A DNA stretch of 64,000 bases from Sorangium sp051521495 (lineage in GTDB: Bacteria; Myxococcota_A; Polyangia; Polyangiales; Polyangiaceae), in NCBI RefSeq assembly GCF_051521495.1, contig NZ_CP150355.1:8556001-8620000 (forward strand). Direction: 5' to 3'. The position numbers were made by a program, and so were the translations under genes. Below the pieces are notes generated by a model. The model was not told where the DNA came from. It did no database searches and was given only the letters and a program-made list of their open reading frames with translations. Shown here piece by piece: positions 19,936-28,696 of this stretch (positions are counted from its first letter, which is position 1; each line of letters begins with the position of its first letter).

Positions 19936-20277
19936 TCAGCTGCCGCGATACGTGGTGTAGCCGTGAGGGCTCAGCAGCAGCGGGACGTGATGGTGCTGCG
20001 CCGGGTCCCGGATCTCGAAGAGGATCGACACCGTCGGATAGAAGCTCTCGCATCCGAGCGCCGCGTAATAAGCGCCGGTGTGGAACGTGAGGCGGTAGCG
20101 ACCCTCGATGGGCCGCTCACCCGACGGGAGCAAGCTTTTCTGCCGGCCGTCGTCGTCGGTCGTGCCCCGCCCGACCTCGCGGAAGCCGCCGCCGTCGCCG
20201 ACCTCCAGCACCACCAGCACGCCGCTCGCCGGGCAGCCCCGCGACGTGTCCAGCACATGGGTCGTGATCGCGCTCAT
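19936..20277 (-). CDS. uraH: 5-hydroxyisourate hydrolase (transthyretin-like)
   Basis: A 113-residue enzyme converting 5-hydroxyisourate (HIU) to OHCU. The ATG at 20277 has GAGGAGG five bases upstream; the frame is open further up without similarity. Family marks are ITTHVLDTSRGCPASGV at the N-terminus, TTDDDGR in the middle, GAYYAALGCESFYP and the C-terminal tetrapeptide-like YRGS (YTTYRGS). It lies 56 bases downstream of the DUF6986 gene on the same strand, a probable operon. The next enzyme, OHCU decarboxylase, is the second half of the fusion gene about 2 kb away on the other strand. Confidence 0.96.
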   Translation of the reverse strand: MSAITTHVLDTSRGCPASGVLVVLEVGDGGGFREVGRGTTDDDGRQKSLLPSGERPIEGRYRLTFHTGAYYAALGCESFYPTVSILFEIRDPAQHHHVPLLLSPHGYTTYRGS

Positions 20278-20333
20278 CGGTCCTCCTCGCCGCTCGGGCT
20301 CTCCGCGAACCGGTCCATTCCAGTGCTCTCCTA

Positions 20334-21767
20334 TCACGCGCTCCGGCGCGCCACGATGGCTTGAAAGGATCGGCCCCTGAGCTCGTCCGGCGTGAGGCCG
20401 GTCCTCTCCGCCGCCTCACCCTCCGTCATCGCCCCCGCGCCGATCGCGCGCAGGAAGAAGCCGAGGAGCCCCTGCCCCGTCGCCGCGTCGTCGAACACCG
20501 TCCCGATGACGGTCGCCTGGGCGGCCCGCTCGACGAAGCTCCGCAGCCGAGCGGCGGCCGCATCGACGCCCTCCAGGAAAAACGCGTACGTGGCGGCGTA
20601 GCGCACCGGGAGCTCCGCGGGGTGCAGGTCCCAGCCCTGGTAATAGCCGCTCTCGAGTGCGCGGCGGACTTGCCCGTACTTCAGCCGCCATGCGCCGAGG
20701 ACCGCGCGCCGGTTCTCCTCGCGCTGCTGCGGCGAGAGCGGCGCGCCGCCAGGCCCCGCGCGGTGCGGCCCGACGGGCAGGAGGTTGCTCGCGCCGTCGG
20801 AGAGCCAGAGCCCCGAGCCGGCCAGGGCGACCTGCATCACGTGCCGCGCGAAGTCGCACGCCGGGTGGGCGAGGTGCTGGTGAGCGGCCGTGATCTCGCA
20901 GCTCGCCGTGTAATCGTAGGCGCCGAAGTGCGCCGCCGCGCACCGCCCGCGGGCCGCGTCGACCAGCCCGGGCAGCGCGATCTCCCCGCGCGGGCCGAGG
21001 ATCGACGCCGGCGTCTCGACCATCAGCTCGATCCGGATCGCGCCGGCCGGCAGCCGCAGCGCGCCCTCGAGCGCGTCGAGGGCGTCGGCCAGCGCGGCGA
21101 CCTGCTCGGGCGCGACCACCTTCGGCAGCGTCACCGCGAACGCGGGCGGGAGCGCGCCGCCCGACGCCGCGACGAGCGCCGAGAAGAAGATGTCGAGCGT
21201 CCGCAGGCTCCGCTCGGCGCACCCGTCGCCGAGCGGCTTGATCCTGATCCCGAGGAACGGAGGCAGGCCGCCCGCGGCCATGCCGAGGGCGACCTCGCGC
21301 GCCGCGGCCGCGGCGTGCGCGTCCTCCTCGTGGCCGGGGCGCACGCCGTAGCCGTCCTCGAAATCGATGCGCAGGTCCTCCACCGGCTCGCGGCGGAGCT
21401 TGTCGAGCACGCGCGCGTGCACCGCGTGCGCGAGCCGCGCCGGCCCGGAGGCGCTCGCGGCCGCGCCTCCGCCGGCCTCGAGCGCGGCCGCGAGCGCGAG
21501 GGCCTCGGCGCGCCCCTCCGGGAGCCCTTCGGCCCCCGGCAGGCCGATCGCCCGTGCGAAGGCGGCGAAGTCGGGCGCGTGCTCCTCGACCGCGCGGAGC
21601 GCCACGGCCCCGAGCTTCCGGGCCGTGTCGGCCTTGAACAGGTGGGCGCCGCCGTAGACGGTATGGACCGGCTGGCGCGCGCCGGTGTGGTCGAAGACAG
21701 AACGGCCGCTGCGGAGGCGCGAGAGGGCGCCGCGCATCGCTTCGGGGGAGAGGCTCGTCTGGAACAT
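20334..21767 (-). CDS. HpcH/HpaI aldolase-citrate lyase superfamily protein (DUF6986-like)
   Basis: A 477-residue TIM-barrel protein. HpcH/citrate-lyase-type blocks are DLRIDFEDGYG (about 132-142), FLGIRIKPLG, AVTLPKVVAPEQV, IRIELMVETPASILG (metal-ligand Glu) and AAAHFGAYDYTAS. This length and motif set match a group annotated variously as DUF6986 or as a phosphoenolpyruvate-binding lyase. In some actinobacteria I recall such genes near urate/allantoin genes, as here where it precedes uraH. A role in C2/C3 disposal of glyoxylate or ureidoglycolate is possible, but it is inference; the substrate is not known to me. Confidence 0.75.
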   Translation of the reverse strand: MFQTSLSPEAMRGALSRLRSGRSVFDHTGARQPVHTVYGGAHLFKADTARKLGAVALRAVEEHAPDFAAFARAIGLPGAEGLPEGRAEALALAAALEAGGGAAASASGPARLAHAVHARVLDKLRREPVEDLRIDFEDGYGVRPGHEEDAHAAAAAREVALGMAAGGLPPFLGIRIKPLGDGCAERSLRTLDIFFSALVAASGGALPPAFAVTLPKVVAPEQVAALADALDALEGALRLPAGAIRIELMVETPASILGPRGEIALPGLVDAARGRCAAAHFGAYDYTASCEITAAHQHLAHPACDFARHVMQVALAGSGLWLSDGASNLLPVGPHRAGPGGAPLSPQQREENRRAVLGAWRLKYGQVRRALESGYYQGWDLHPAELPVRYAATYAFFLEGVDAAAARLRSFVERAAQATVIGTVFDDAATGQGLLGFFLRAIGAGAMTEGEAAERTGLTPDELRGRSFQAIVARRSA

Positions 21768-21984
21768 GGTGTGCCTTCAGCGGGTAGGGCGCACACGAGA
21801 TGCCGCCTGACTCGGCACGTCAAGTAGCGCTCGCGCTCCTCGCGAGGAGGCGCCATGCTGCGGCCGCGCCGCTCGAGCGAGCGCGAGGAGCGCCGCGCGC
21901 GCAGCGGCGGCGCGAGCGGCGGCCCGGCGCCGCCGTTGCGCGCGCAGCGCTCGGGGTGTATCCGTCGTTGGAGGACTTCAATCG

Positions 21985-24234
21985 ATGATGAGACGCCGAG
22001 ACTTTCTTCGCGCCACCCTGGTGACCGCTGGCTCGGTGGTCGTGCCGACTGCCTGCTCCGATAACGGGGAGGCCCCCGGCGCGTGCGACGTGCACGAGGA
22101 TGACACGTTCTTCCCCCAGTCGGTGGCCTCCGGCGACCCGAGGCACGATAGCGTCGTGCTGTGGACCCGGCTCGTCGACAGCGAGCAGAAGGCGGATCTC
22201 AACCTGACGCTCGTCGTCGCCCTCGACGAGGCGTTCACGCAGCTCGTGGCGCTCAAGCCGAGCTCCGACACCGTGGCCACGGTGGGATCGGAAAATACGC
22301 AGTTGCGCGTGACCGCCCGGGCGCAGTTCGATCACTGCGTCAAGGTCAAGGTGAGCGGCCTGAGCCCCGGCACCACGTACTATTACCGCTTCTACTACAC
22401 GACGGGAGAGGGCTGCTTCAGCTCGCGCGTCGGGCGGACGCGGACGGCGCCCGCGCTCGATGCGGACGTGCCGGTGCGCTTCGCCTTCGTGTCGGGTCAG
22501 GACTACATCGGTCGCTACTACAACGCTTATGCGGCCCTGGCGAAAGAGCAGCTCGACTTCGTCGTCCACCTCGGGGGCTACATCTACGAGACGACCGGGA
22601 ACCCGAGCCTCCAGGCCCCCACGGAGCAGCGCAGCATCTCCTTCTCCGACGTGAGCGGCGCCATCGCCTTGCAGCCGGCGGAGGGCGCCGCCTACCACGC
22701 CGCCAAATCGCTGAGCAATTACCGGGAGCTCTACAAGACATACCGCTCCGACCGGGCGCTGCAGAGGGTGCACGAGCTCTTTCCCATGATCGCTGTCTGG
22801 GGCGATCACGAGTTCTCCGACGATTGCCACGGCGCGACGGCGGCCTATCTCGACGGCCGAGAGCCGGAGACGGACGAGCAGCGGCGCAAGGCGGCGAACC
22901 AGGCCTGGTTCGAGTACATGCCGGTCGAGTATCCGAACGATCCGAAGGGCGACGACTTCCGCTACGACAGAGCGGTCGCGTACCCGGAGGACATCACCAT
23001 CTACCGGGACTTCCCGTTCGGGAAGCACGTCCACCTCGTGATGACGGATCTCCGCACCTACCGCGCGGATCACCTGATCCCGGAGGACGCTTTCCCCGGG
23101 AAGGTCGTCGTGCACCAGTCGGATCTCGGGACGACCATCCCGGACAGCTTGCTCCCGTACACGAGCCGCTACATCCAGGACATCGATTACGAACGCTGGG
23201 CGGACTACAAAGATGCGCTGGAGGAGGCCGCTGCCCTGTTCGGCTTCGACCCGAGCTTCGGTTTCCCTCAGGGCGTGCCTCGCCCCCTCAGCGCCAAGGT
23301 CGTCGACGAGCTCGTGGCGAAGGTGAACGAGCACAGGGCCGAGCAAGGGGCCGAGCCGGTGCCCCCCATCCCCCCAAGTGAGCTCGCCTTCCTGGAGATC
23401 GGGTTCGCCTACACCGATCTCGGGAAGACGGACTACTACAGCGCGTCCGGGTCGCGTTACTTCGTGATCAAGGACGCGTTCGACCCGTACTCGACGATCG
23501 CCGCCAAGGTCGATGTCATGGGAGAAGCGCAGAGAGCCTGGTTCGAGAAGACGATGTCGGAGTCGCAGAGCACCTGGAAGGTGTGGGGGAACGAATACCG
23601 CCTTTCGCAGCTCGCCGTCGCCGTCACCACGCCCGCCCCGGCCCCCGATCAGCAGCCGCTCACCCAGCACTTCTACCTGAGCTGCGACGGCTGGGACGGC
23701 TTCCGCAAGGAAAGGAACGAGCTGATCGAGATGCTCGCCGCGGTCCCTGGCAACGTCGTTGCGATCTCCGGCGAGCTCGGCGGCTTCCTCGCAGGGACGC
23801 CGGCCGTGGAGGGCACCACGGCCAAGATCGTGGAATTCGTCGGCTCCGCGATCTCGTCGGCCACGTACGCCTCGGTGCTGGCGAAGCAGCTGGAGAGCCA
23901 TCCGGCGCTGAAAGACGCGCTGAGCACGAAGGGCCTCGACGAGGCCCTCGTCGACAGCGAGACGAAGGTCAATCCGCACCTCGCCTTCAGCAACGCCAGG
24001 AGCAACGGGTTCTGCATCGTCGAGGCGGACGCCGACGAGTTCGTCGTGAGCATGCACATGATCCCTGAAGACGCGCTCGCCAGCCCTCTGTACGAGGAGG
24101 CGGATGCGGCGGCGCTCGACGAGAAATTCGCGATCGCTCGCTACAAGACGATAGCGGGCGAGTCCGAGCTGTACTGGGACGACGAGGGCGCCTGGAGGAA
24201 GTGGAACCCGGAGACGGCAACCTGGGACGCCTGA
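21985..24234 (+). CDS. PhoD-like phosphodiesterase/alkaline phosphatase D family protein, altered metal site
   Basis: A 749-residue exported protein. The Tat signal (MMRRRDFLRATLVTAGSVVV, possible lipobox PTAC) is followed by the PhoD N-terminal beta domain (about 40-160, PQSVASGDPRHDSVVLWTR) and the PhoD catalytic fold. Scaffold blocks are intact: YIGRYYNAY, LDFVVHLGGYIYETTG, IAVWGDHEFSDDCHG, KVWGNEYRL and a late ISGELGGFLAGTPA. At three positions where the family normally carries a metal-site residue, Gly is found: Gly171 for Cys in VSCQ, Gly198 for Asp in HLGDYIYE, and Gly273 for Asp in VWDDHE. ATG 21985 and 21988 are both possible. It may be inactive or use another chemistry. Confidence 0.85.
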   Translation: MMRRRDFLRATLVTAGSVVVPTACSDNGEAPGACDVHEDDTFFPQSVASGDPRHDSVVLWTRLVDSEQKADLNLTLVVALDEAFTQLVALKPSSDTVATVGSENTQLRVTARAQFDHCVKVKVSGLSPGTTYYYRFYYTTGEGCFSSRVGRTRTAPALDADVPVRFAFVSGQDYIGRYYNAYAALAKEQLDFVVHLGGYIYETTGNPSLQAPTEQRSISFSDVSGAIALQPAEGAAYHAAKSLSNYRELYKTYRSDRALQRVHELFPMIAVWGDHEFSDDCHGATAAYLDGREPETDEQRRKAANQAWFEYMPVEYPNDPKGDDFRYDRAVAYPEDITIYRDFPFGKHVHLVMTDLRTYRADHLIPEDAFPGKVVVHQSDLGTTIPDSLLPYTSRYIQDIDYERWADYKDALEEAAALFGFDPSFGFPQGVPRPLSAKVVDELVAKVNEHRAEQGAEPVPPIPPSELAFLEIGFAYTDLGKTDYYSASGSRYFVIKDAFDPYSTIAAKVDVMGEAQRAWFEKTMSESQSTWKVWGNEYRLSQLAVAVTTPAPAPDQQPLTQHFYLSCDGWDGFRKERNELIEMLAAVPGNVVAISGELGGFLAGTPAVEGTTAKIVEFVGSAISSATYASVLAKQLESHPALKDALSTKGLDEALVDSETKVNPHLAFSNARSNGFCIVEADADEFVVSMHMIPEDALASPLYEEADAAALDEKFAIARYKTIAGESELYWDDEGAWRKWNPETATWDA

Positions 24235-24260
24235 TCCATCGGCCGCGCTGGTCGACCCGC

Positions 24261-24278
24261 CGCGCCAGCGCTGGCGCG
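24261..24278. terminator. 18-bp perfect palindrome between convergent genes
   Basis: CGCGCCAGC/GCTGGCGCG lies between the stop codons of the PhoD-like gene and the convergent propeller gene. There is no loop or U-tract, so its role as a transcription end is uncertain. Confidence 0.35.
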
Positions 24279-24283
24279 CGGAG

Positions 24284-25549
24284 CTAGCGCGCCAGCATCA
24301 CCACCGTGCCGTCGCGGCAGGCGATCGCCATCCGCTCCTCACCGGCGGGGACGACGGCGATCGGCGCGGAGCAGACGCGCTCGGCCGCGATGGAGACGTT
24401 GCCGTCCGCCTCGACGACGCCGGCGCGGCCGCCCGCGCGCACGAAGCCGACGCGGCCCGCGCGATCGATCACGACCGGCGGGCTCTGCTTCGCCTCCGAT
24501 GGGCCGAAGAAGCCAGAGAGCCCGGCGTCGGCGGGCGGGGCACCCAGAGGCCTGTCGATCGCGATCCGGAACCCCTCGTCGCCCGAGGCGTTGACCCCGA
24601 GGAGCAGGCCGGTCGTCGACAAGACCACGGCCACGCCCCTGGCGCCGATGGCGGGCGGCCCGTCGAGCGCGCCGAAGGCCGTGCCGATGCGGACCGCGGT
24701 GGTCCCGGTCGGCAGATTCAGCGCGACCAAGCGGCGGCCGTCGACGACCGCGAGCAGCGTGCGGGCGTCGGCGAGGGCGGCGCCGCGGCGAGGCACGCCG
24801 CCGAGCGAGCCGAGCCGCCTCGGCGCGCCGGGCGGGCGCCACGTCAGCACCGCGCCCGACTCGGTGGTCACGAGCGTGCCGTCAGGGCCCGCGAGCAGGG
24901 CGCCCGTCGCGCGATCCGGGATCTCGGCGCGGGCGCGCACGCTCCCGTCCGCGGCGAGCTCGACGAGGGAGCGCCCCAGGGCCGCCACGAGCCCGCCGTC
25001 GTCGAGCGCGAGGGGCGCCACGTCGGCGTCGCGCCCCCGGAGGCCAAGGGGGACGGCAAAGCGCACGCTCCCCGCAGGCGTGAGCCCGACGGCGACGCCG
25101 GACGAGGTGATCAGCGCGAGGGTGCCGTCGCTCGTGAGCACGGCGGGCGCGAGCGGCGCGCTGTCGCCGATGCGCACGCGCCAGCGCTCCTGGCCGTCCG
25201 CGCCGAGCTTGACGACCTCGGGGACCGTCAGCGTGAGCAGGAGGTCGCCCGCGGCGTCCGCGAGCGGCGGCGCGTCGATGCCGCCGCGGAGCTGCCTTCG
25301 CCACGCCTCGCGCGCGGGGAAGGGCAGCCGCGCGGGGGAGCGGCCCGTGCGGCGCGCGTCGAGCCGCTCGCTCGGGGCGAAGCCGCGGGGCGGGCCGACC
25401 ACGATCGTGTGCGGCCGGCTCGTGTCGACGGCGTCGGCGAAGGCGAGCGGCGCCGCGGCGGAGAGCAGGATCGCGGCCGCGGCGAGGCCCGCCCCCCGCG
25501 CGCGGCGTGGCCGGCGCGCGCGGGGCGCCGCTATGCGCGCGGCGCTCAT
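24284..25549 (-). CDS. Exported PQQ-like beta-propeller protein
   Basis: A 421-residue protein of unknown function. An Arg-rich n-region and hydrophobic core (AGLAAAAILLSAAAPLAFA) form a signal peptide. The mature part is a run of about 40-residue propeller blades with recurring patterns such as LADAAGDLLLTLTVPEVVKLGADGQERW, AVLTSDGTLALITSSG, GPDGTLVTTESGAVLTW and DRAGRVGFVRAGGRAGVVEADG. This is the PQQ/BamB-like type. The start ATG overlaps the stop of the upstream zinc-ribbon gene (ATGA, 4 bases), so the two are translationally coupled and likely act together at the envelope. Confidence 0.8.
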   Translation of the reverse strand: MSAARIAAPRARRPRRARGAGLAAAAILLSAAAPLAFADAVDTSRPHTIVVGPPRGFAPSERLDARRTGRSPARLPFPAREAWRRQLRGGIDAPPLADAAGDLLLTLTVPEVVKLGADGQERWRVRIGDSAPLAPAVLTSDGTLALITSSGVAVGLTPAGSVRFAVPLGLRGRDADVAPLALDDGGLVAALGRSLVELAADGSVRARAEIPDRATGALLAGPDGTLVTTESGAVLTWRPPGAPRRLGSLGGVPRRGAALADARTLLAVVDGRRLVALNLPTGTTAVRIGTAFGALDGPPAIGARGVAVVLSTTGLLLGVNASGDEGFRIAIDRPLGAPPADAGLSGFFGPSEAKQSPPVVIDRAGRVGFVRAGGRAGVVEADGNVSIAAERVCSAPIAVVPAGEERMAIACRDGTVVMLAR

Positions 25550-27702
25550 CGGGCCCCCTTCACGGTGAACTCGACCGCCACCTCGGGGATCTCGGCGCCG
25601 CCCGGCGCGACGAACGGCGGCGCGACGTTGCCGTAGGCGGTGAGGATGTCCCCGCGCTGGGCGGGGTTCTCGGCGCCGTGGACGAGCCGGACCTTGCACG
25701 CGTCCGGGGAGCGCGGCGCGGCGCCCGGGCTCGCGCTCGCGGCGGTCGCGCCGCCCTCCTTGCAGCCGGACGCGGGCGGCACCGAGAGCAGGATCAGCGT
25801 CGCGTATCCCTGCCGGCGCACCTCGAGGACCTCGCCGGTCAGCGCGATCGGCTTGCCGATGGCGTCCTTCCCGCCCGCGGCGAGCTCGGGGTACCCGATG
25901 GGGCCGCGGCCGGCGAACTCCTTCGCGGCGGTGTCGAGCCGGTCGACGCGGCGCACCGCGATCTTCGCGATGCGCGGCGCCATGCCCTGCATCTTCGCGC
26001 GCACCTCGAACTGGGTCGCGCCCACGGACGAGACGTTCATCACGTGCGCGAAGGTGCCGTCGGGGCGAACCGTGATCGGGTGCGCGCCGGCAAAGATCTG
26101 CGCGCCGCGGGCCGTGCGCCCGGCAAGCACGAAGCTCTCCTTGTCGATGACCACGCTCGGGCCGGGCGCCTCGATGGTGAGCGGGACGATGCCGACCGCG
26201 ACGCTCACCATGCCCTGCTCGCGCGCGCCGTCGGGCGGCGTGACGGTGTACGGCACCTGCCGGCTCAGCGTCTTCGTCTCGTCCGAGAGCCCCGCGACCG
26301 CGTCGGTGACGTCGATCGACTCGACGGCCCGGCCGCTCGTGAGGGCGACCTCCCTGCCGTCGAGGATCACCTGCGTGCCGTTGCTCGCCTCGACCACGAC
26401 CTGGATCGAGGGCCGCTCCCCTTGCAGCGTGCCGAGGTCGGGGCGGATCCGGTAGGCCACGTGGACGGAGACGCCGACCGTCTCGTCGCGGCCGCTCCCG
26501 GGGCGGTCGATGGCGACCTTCATCCGGTTTTCGCCGACGGAGAGCGGGCTCGCGAGCGGGATCTGCGCGACGCGGCCGGCGACGGTCGCGCGCCCCTCGC
26601 CGATGGAGACCGCCGTGCCGTCGGGGCAGCTCTCGCACCGGAGCTCGATGACCTCGCGGCCCCCGGCGTCGGCGCGGGCACGCGCGGTCACCGGGGGCGC
26701 GCTCGGCCAGAGGAGCGCGAACAGGACCGCGCCGAGCGCGAGCACGCCGCCCGCGACGACGACGGCGACCGCCCGGCGCGACGTGCGCGGGCGCCTCTCG
26801 GCCTGCGGCGGCGGGAGCCGCTGCTTCAGGCGATGGGGGCGCATGAGCGCCGGGTTCCGCAGCGGAGGGGCACGGAAGCGCAGCGGCGCGATCGTGGCGC
26901 CGAGCTCTCCGGCCGGCTGGTAGCGCGACTCGAGCTCGGGATCGGGCCCAGGCTCGGCCGGGGCGCCGGGCGCGAGCGGCGCGATGCCCGGCCGGGCGAC
27001 GCCGACCAGCGTCCGGGACACGGCGGGCAGCGGCATCGGACCGCGCGGCGCCGCGAGGCCCGGGGCGATCGGCGCGGTGCGGTCGAGGCGCAGCTCGCCC
27101 GGCGCCGCGTGGAGCGGCGCAGCCGGCGCTGCGTGGAGGAGCTCGCCCGGCGCGGCATGCGGCGGCGCGGACGGCGCGGCATGCGGCGGCGCGGCATGGG
27201 GCAGCGCGGACGGCGCGGCATGCGGCGGCGCGGCATGGGGCAGCGCGGACGGCGCGGCATGCGGCGGCGCGGCATGGGGCAGCGCGGACGGCGCGGCATG
27301 CGGCGGCGCGGAAGGCGCTGCGGGCGCGTCGAATCGCGCTCCCGGGGCGACTGCTGCCGGGGTCCCGACGACGAGCGTGCCCCCGGACAAGCGCGGGTCG
27401 GCCTGGGCGGGCGTCGGGCCGAAGATCGCGGCGGGCATGCCGACGATCGTGCGCGAGGCGGCGCCCGGCCCGCCGGCCATGGGCGGCAGCGCGGCCTTGC
27501 CGGGGCCCGCGCCCCCCGGATCGGCCGGGGCGGACGGCGTCTGTCGGAGCAGGTCGGGGAGCGTGACGCCGACCATGGTGCGGGCTGCGGGCTTCATGCC
27601 GTAGTAGCCGGCTGCTCCGCCCGGCGGCGCGAGCGCGGCGCCGCAGTGCGGGCACGCGATCGAGCCCTCGGGTATGGGTCTCCCGCAGTGCGGGCAGTGC
27701 AT
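25546..27702 (-). CDS. Zinc-ribbon membrane protein with Ala/Pro/His repeats and exported C-terminal domains
   Basis: A 718-residue protein from the ATG at 27702. Residues 1-22 form a zinc ribbon (MHCPHCGRPIPEG, ACPHCGAAL; Cys3, 6, 17, 20). A cytoplasmic low-complexity region includes 13-residue repeats of the HAAPPHAAPSALP type, encoded by a 39-bp DNA repeat. One membrane helix (about 308-333, VAVVVAGGVLALGAVLFALLW) is followed by about 385 exported residues. These hold Ig-like or carboxypeptidase-regulatory-like beta units (GENRMKVAIDRPGSG, VILDGREVALTSGR) and a C-terminal OB-like part (IALTGEVLEVRRQGYATLILL). The layout is seen in delta-proteobacterial signalling or assembly proteins. It is coupled to the propeller gene. 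Function unknown. Confidence 0.75.
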   Translation of the reverse strand: MHCPHCGRPIPEGSIACPHCGAALAPPGGAAGYYGMKPAARTMVGVTLPDLLRQTPSAPADPGGAGPGKAALPPMAGGPGAASRTIVGMPAAIFGPTPAQADPRLSGGTLVVGTPAAVAPGARFDAPAAPSAPPHAAPSALPHAAPPHAAPSALPHAAPPHAAPSALPHAAPPHAAPSAPPHAAPGELLHAAPAAPLHAAPGELRLDRTAPIAPGLAAPRGPMPLPAVSRTLVGVARPGIAPLAPGAPAEPGPDPELESRYQPAGELGATIAPLRFRAPPLRNPALMRPHRLKQRLPPPQAERRPRTSRRAVAVVVAGGVLALGAVLFALLWPSAPPVTARARADAGGREVIELRCESCPDGTAVSIGEGRATVAGRVAQIPLASPLSVGENRMKVAIDRPGSGRDETVGVSVHVAYRIRPDLGTLQGERPSIQVVVEASNGTQVILDGREVALTSGRAVESIDVTDAVAGLSDETKTLSRQVPYTVTPPDGAREQGMVSVAVGIVPLTIEAPGPSVVIDKESFVLAGRTARGAQIFAGAHPITVRPDGTFAHVMNVSSVGATQFEVRAKMQGMAPRIAKIAVRRVDRLDTAAKEFAGRGPIGYPELAAGGKDAIGKPIALTGEVLEVRRQGYATLILLSVPPASGCKEGGATAASASPGAAPRSPDACKVRLVHGAENPAQRGDILTAYGNVAPPFVAPGGAEIPEVAVEFTVKGAR
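27157..27312. repeat. 39-bp in-frame tandem repeat, four copies
   Basis: Units start at about 27157, 27196, 27235 and 27274. The last three are nearly identical; the first has a few substitutions. On the minus strand they encode 13-residue His/Ala/Pro repeats in the zinc-ribbon protein's linker. Copy number probably varies between strains. Confidence 0.9.
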
Positions 27703-27883
27703 GGCGCCATCGTAGCGAGGAACCGCGGCGCGGTCAGGCGCCGGGCGATCTGGCCGGGGCGCCGCGCCTCCCGGGCGGTCAGAATTGCCGGCCAAAAGCG
27801 AGAGAGGACGCTCCCCTCGGGGCCGTAGCGGGCCCACAGCGCAACAGTTGGCCCGGACGCGGCAGGTGGGCTAACGCGGACGT

Positions 27884-28696
27884 ATGCTCGCGAAGCGCAT
27901 CATCCCCTGCCTCGATGTCAAGGACGGCCGCGTCGTGAAGGGCGTCCGCTTCGTGGGGCTGCGGGACGCCGGCGATCCCGTCGAGGCCGCCCGCCGTTAC
28001 GACGCCGAGGGCGCGGACGAGATCACGTTCCTCGACATCACCGCGTCGCACGAGAAGCGCGGCGTCATCCTGGACGTCGTGGCGCGCACGGCCGAGGTGC
28101 TGTTCACGCCGCTGACGGTCGGAGGCGGCGTCCGGTCCGAGCAGGACATCGAGGCGCTCCTCAACGCGGGGGCCGACAAGGTCGCGATCAACACGGCCGC
28201 CGTCAACGATCCCGACCTCGTGCGGCGCGCCGCGGACCGCTGGGGTGCGCAGGCGATCGTGGTGGCGATCGACGCGCGCCGGATCGCGGATCCCTCGCGC
28301 GTGGCCTGGACGGTGGTGACCCACGGCGGCCGGCGGGACACGGGGCGCGACGCGATCGCGTGGGGCGAGGAGATCGCGCGCGCGGGCGCCGGCGAGCTGC
28401 TCGTCACGAGCATGGATCGCGACGGCACGCGAGACGGGTACGACCTCCTGCTGACCGCCGCCATCGCGCGGGCCGTGCCGGTCCCGGTGATCGCGTCGGG
28501 CGGCGTCGGGACGCTGGATCACCTGCGCGCCGGCCTCGTCGAGGGCGGCGCCGACGCCGCGCTCGCCGCGTCGATCTTCCACGACGCCGAGTACACGATC
28601 GGCGAAGCGAAGGCGTACCTCGAGGCGGCGGGGGTGCCTGTCAGGCCGGCGCGCGCTGGCGGGCCGGGCGACGCGGCGGGCCGGGGGCGCTCGTGA
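27884..28696 (+). CDS. hisF: Imidazole glycerol phosphate synthase, cyclase subunit
   Basis: A 270-residue (beta/alpha)8 enzyme of histidine synthesis. With HisH it makes imidazole glycerol phosphate and AICAR from PRFAR. Catalytic Asp11 (IIPCLDVKDGRVVKG) and Asp130 (IVVAIDARR) fall exactly at the positions known for HisF. Phosphate-binding blocks TVGGGVRSEQD, TSMDRDGTRDGYD and VIASGGVGTLDHL are present. The C-terminal 15 residues (ARAGGPGDAAGRGRS) are extra. The stop overlaps the GTG of the next gene by four bases. No other his gene is in the window, so the pathway genes are scattered. Confidence 0.97.
   Translation: MLAKRIIPCLDVKDGRVVKGVRFVGLRDAGDPVEAARRYDAEGADEITFLDITASHEKRGVILDVVARTAEVLFTPLTVGGGVRSEQDIEALLNAGADKVAINTAAVNDPDLVRRAADRWGAQAIVVAIDARRIADPSRVAWTVVTHGGRRDTGRDAIAWGEEIARAGAGELLVTSMDRDGTRDGYDLLLTAAIARAVPVPVIASGGVGTLDHLRAGLVEGGADAALAASIFHDAEYTIGEAKAYLEAAGVPVRPARAGGPGDAAGRGRS

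Noticed and set aside
24261..24278. Palindrome as a recombination or attachment site
   Set aside because: No integrase, no flanking duplication and no composition change; a position between convergent genes fits transcript termination better.
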